Below are positions 63,321-64,000 of a DNA stretch of 64,000 nt, piece after piece. Below the pieces are notes generated by a model, which had not been told where the DNA came from, ran no database searches, and worked only from the letters and a program-made list of their open reading frames with translations. Both the position numbers and the translations under genes were made by a program. Within the stretch, counting starts at the first letter, position 1, and the number at the start of each line of letters is the position of its first letter. Source of the DNA: an uncultured Pseudomonadota bacterium (GTDB lineage Bacteria > Pseudomonadota > Gammaproteobacteria > Burkholderiales > SG8-39); NCBI GenBank assembly GCA_903834835.1, contig CAILKO010000066.1, positions 62,001 through 126,000 on the forward strand, given 5' to 3'.

Positions 63321-64000
63321 ATGCAGACCATGTTCGCTGGTCCAGACCGGGCGCGCAGCCTCCGCTTCGCGGTAGCGATCCTGGTCGCGCTCGCCGCATC
63401 GTGGGCGAGCGCTCAGGGCTTTCCCGAGAGAGCGGTGAAGATCGTGGTGCCCTACCCGCCGGGCAACCCGCTCGACACGCCCACGCGGATGATTGCGGGC
63501 AAGCTGTCCCAACTCTGGGGCCAGCCTGTCATTCTCGAGAACCGGACCGGCCCGACGCTCATCAGCGGCATTGACGCGGTGGCGAAATCGGCCCCCGACG
63601 GCTACGTGCTGCTCTCGGGAACGCCCGCCGTGGTCCAGGCGCCCGCGCTCGTGAAGAACCTCCCCTACGACACACTCCGCGACCTGGCACCGGTCACCAC
63701 GCTGATCGACGCGTACAACATCTTCCGCGACCTGGCACCGGTCACCAAGCTGATCGACGCGTACAACATCTTCGTGGTCCATGGCGCGCTGCCGGCGAAC
63801 ACGCTGACGGAGTTCATCGCCGCCGCGCGCGCGAACCCGGGTCGCTACAGCTTCGGTTCTTCGGGCGTCGCCACGACGGCCCATCTGCTGCTCGCCAAGC
63901 TGAATTTCGATTCCCGGTCCGATATCACCCACATCGCCTACAAGGGATCGTCGGCCGCCTATCGGGCGCTGGTGCAGGGCGAAGTGAGTTCGGCCGTGCT
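63321..64000 (+). CDS. Bug/TctC-family periplasmic solute receptor 8 (3' truncated by window edge)
   Basis: The first 226 codons of a receptor. Signal peptide to about residue 31 (ASWASA|QGFP). FPERAVKIVVPYPPGNPLDTPTRMIAGKLSQLWGQPVILENRTG matches the Bug consensus. Unusually, a 48-bp segment is directly repeated at 63678-63725 and 63726-63773, giving two copies of RDLAPVT.LIDAYNIF. One copy is expected in the family. Start ATG 63321 with CAGGGG upstream. Divergent from the ABC-amidase operon and near palindrome copy 4. Confidence 0.9.
   Translation, partial: MQTMFAGPDRARSLRFAVAILVALAASWASAQGFPERAVKIVVPYPPGNPLDTPTRMIAGKLSQLWGQPVILENRTGPTLISGIDAVAKSAPDGYVLLSGTPAVVQAPALVKNLPYDTLRDLAPVTTLIDAYNIFRDLAPVTKLIDAYNIFVVHGALPANTLTEFIAAARANPGRYSFGSSGVATTAHLLLAKLNFDSRSDITHIAYKGSSAAYRALVQGEVSSAV
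63678..63773 (+). repeat. 48-bp in-frame tandem duplication within Bug 8
   Basis: Two adjacent 48-bp copies identical except for one base (ACG in copy 1, AAG in copy 2), which changes Thr to Lys. The frame is kept, adding 16 residues near the end of the first lobe. Bug proteins have one such segment (here RDLAPVTKLIDAYNIF followed by VVH), so copy 1 or 2 is extra. Confidence 0.9.

Overview
The window is 64 kb of GC-rich DNA, densely coded on both strands. It reads as a chromosomal segment of a Pseudomonadota bacterium, most likely a Betaproteobacterium of Burkholderiales type. The pointers are the mfd–serB neighbourhood, a cysH–cysD–cysN operon with the iron-sulfur (APS) type of reductase, a seven-iron ferredoxin, and many Bug/TctC-family periplasmic receptors. 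This assignment is inference from gene content; there is no rRNA gene. I saw no integrase, transposase, phage module or CRISPR array. One tRNA gene, tRNA-Arg(ACG), lies at 56450-56526.

Positions 1-17300 are mostly housekeeping. They hold the 3' end of mfd, a Sel1-repeat protein, serB, rubrerythrin, a DUF1415 protein, a 2-keto-4-pentenoate hydratase-like protein, tatD, fdxA, a thioredoxin-TPR protein (CnoX-like), and cysHDN. These are followed by a Bcr/CflA exporter, a tripartite membrane-fusion/ABC-2 exporter, a MaoC-type hydratase and a large MscS-type channel. Positions 17490-29210 move into peripheral metabolism: a methyltransferase, a VOC protein, an alpha/beta hydrolase and a major facilitator. 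A minus-strand acyl-CoA gene cluster follows (MaoC, acyl-CoA dehydrogenase, two class III CoA-transferases, a flavin monooxygenase), then a divergent GMC oxidoreductase and a Crp/Fnr-type regulator.

Positions 29394-56393 are an accessory catabolic region. Four Bug/TctC receptor genes stand head to tail (30786-34914), flanked by two related metal-dependent amidohydrolases. With them are a zinc alcohol dehydrogenase, a cupin preceded by a 32-codon coupled ORF, a carboxyltransferase-like protein with no biotin partner, small lipoproteins, three more Bug receptors, two short-chain-type or MFS-linked operons, a persulfide dioxygenase-rhodanese fusion, a Rieske oxygenase, a second flavin monooxygenase, a desaturase, and a CoA-transferase/CitE-like lyase/MFS operon. 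Positions 56566-63049 form one minus-strand operon: an ABC importer (ATPase, permease, binding protein), an SDR and two duplicated amidases. An eighth Bug gene runs off the right edge.

The most striking signal is a 20-bp AT-rich palindrome, consensus TAGTAACATATATGTTACTA. It occurs four times (14771, 30623, 41442, 63091), always between genes, and sits upstream of the MaoC gene, between the amidohydrolase and the Bug array, near the small lipoprotein gene, and upstream of the ABC-amidase operon. I infer a shared operator for one regulator whose gene is not in this window. It would tie uptake and CoA-ester/amide catabolism genes spread over about 48 kb into one regulon. Other notable items are the eight Bug receptors with no TctA/TctB membrane partner, and a 48-bp in-frame tandem duplication inside the last Bug gene.
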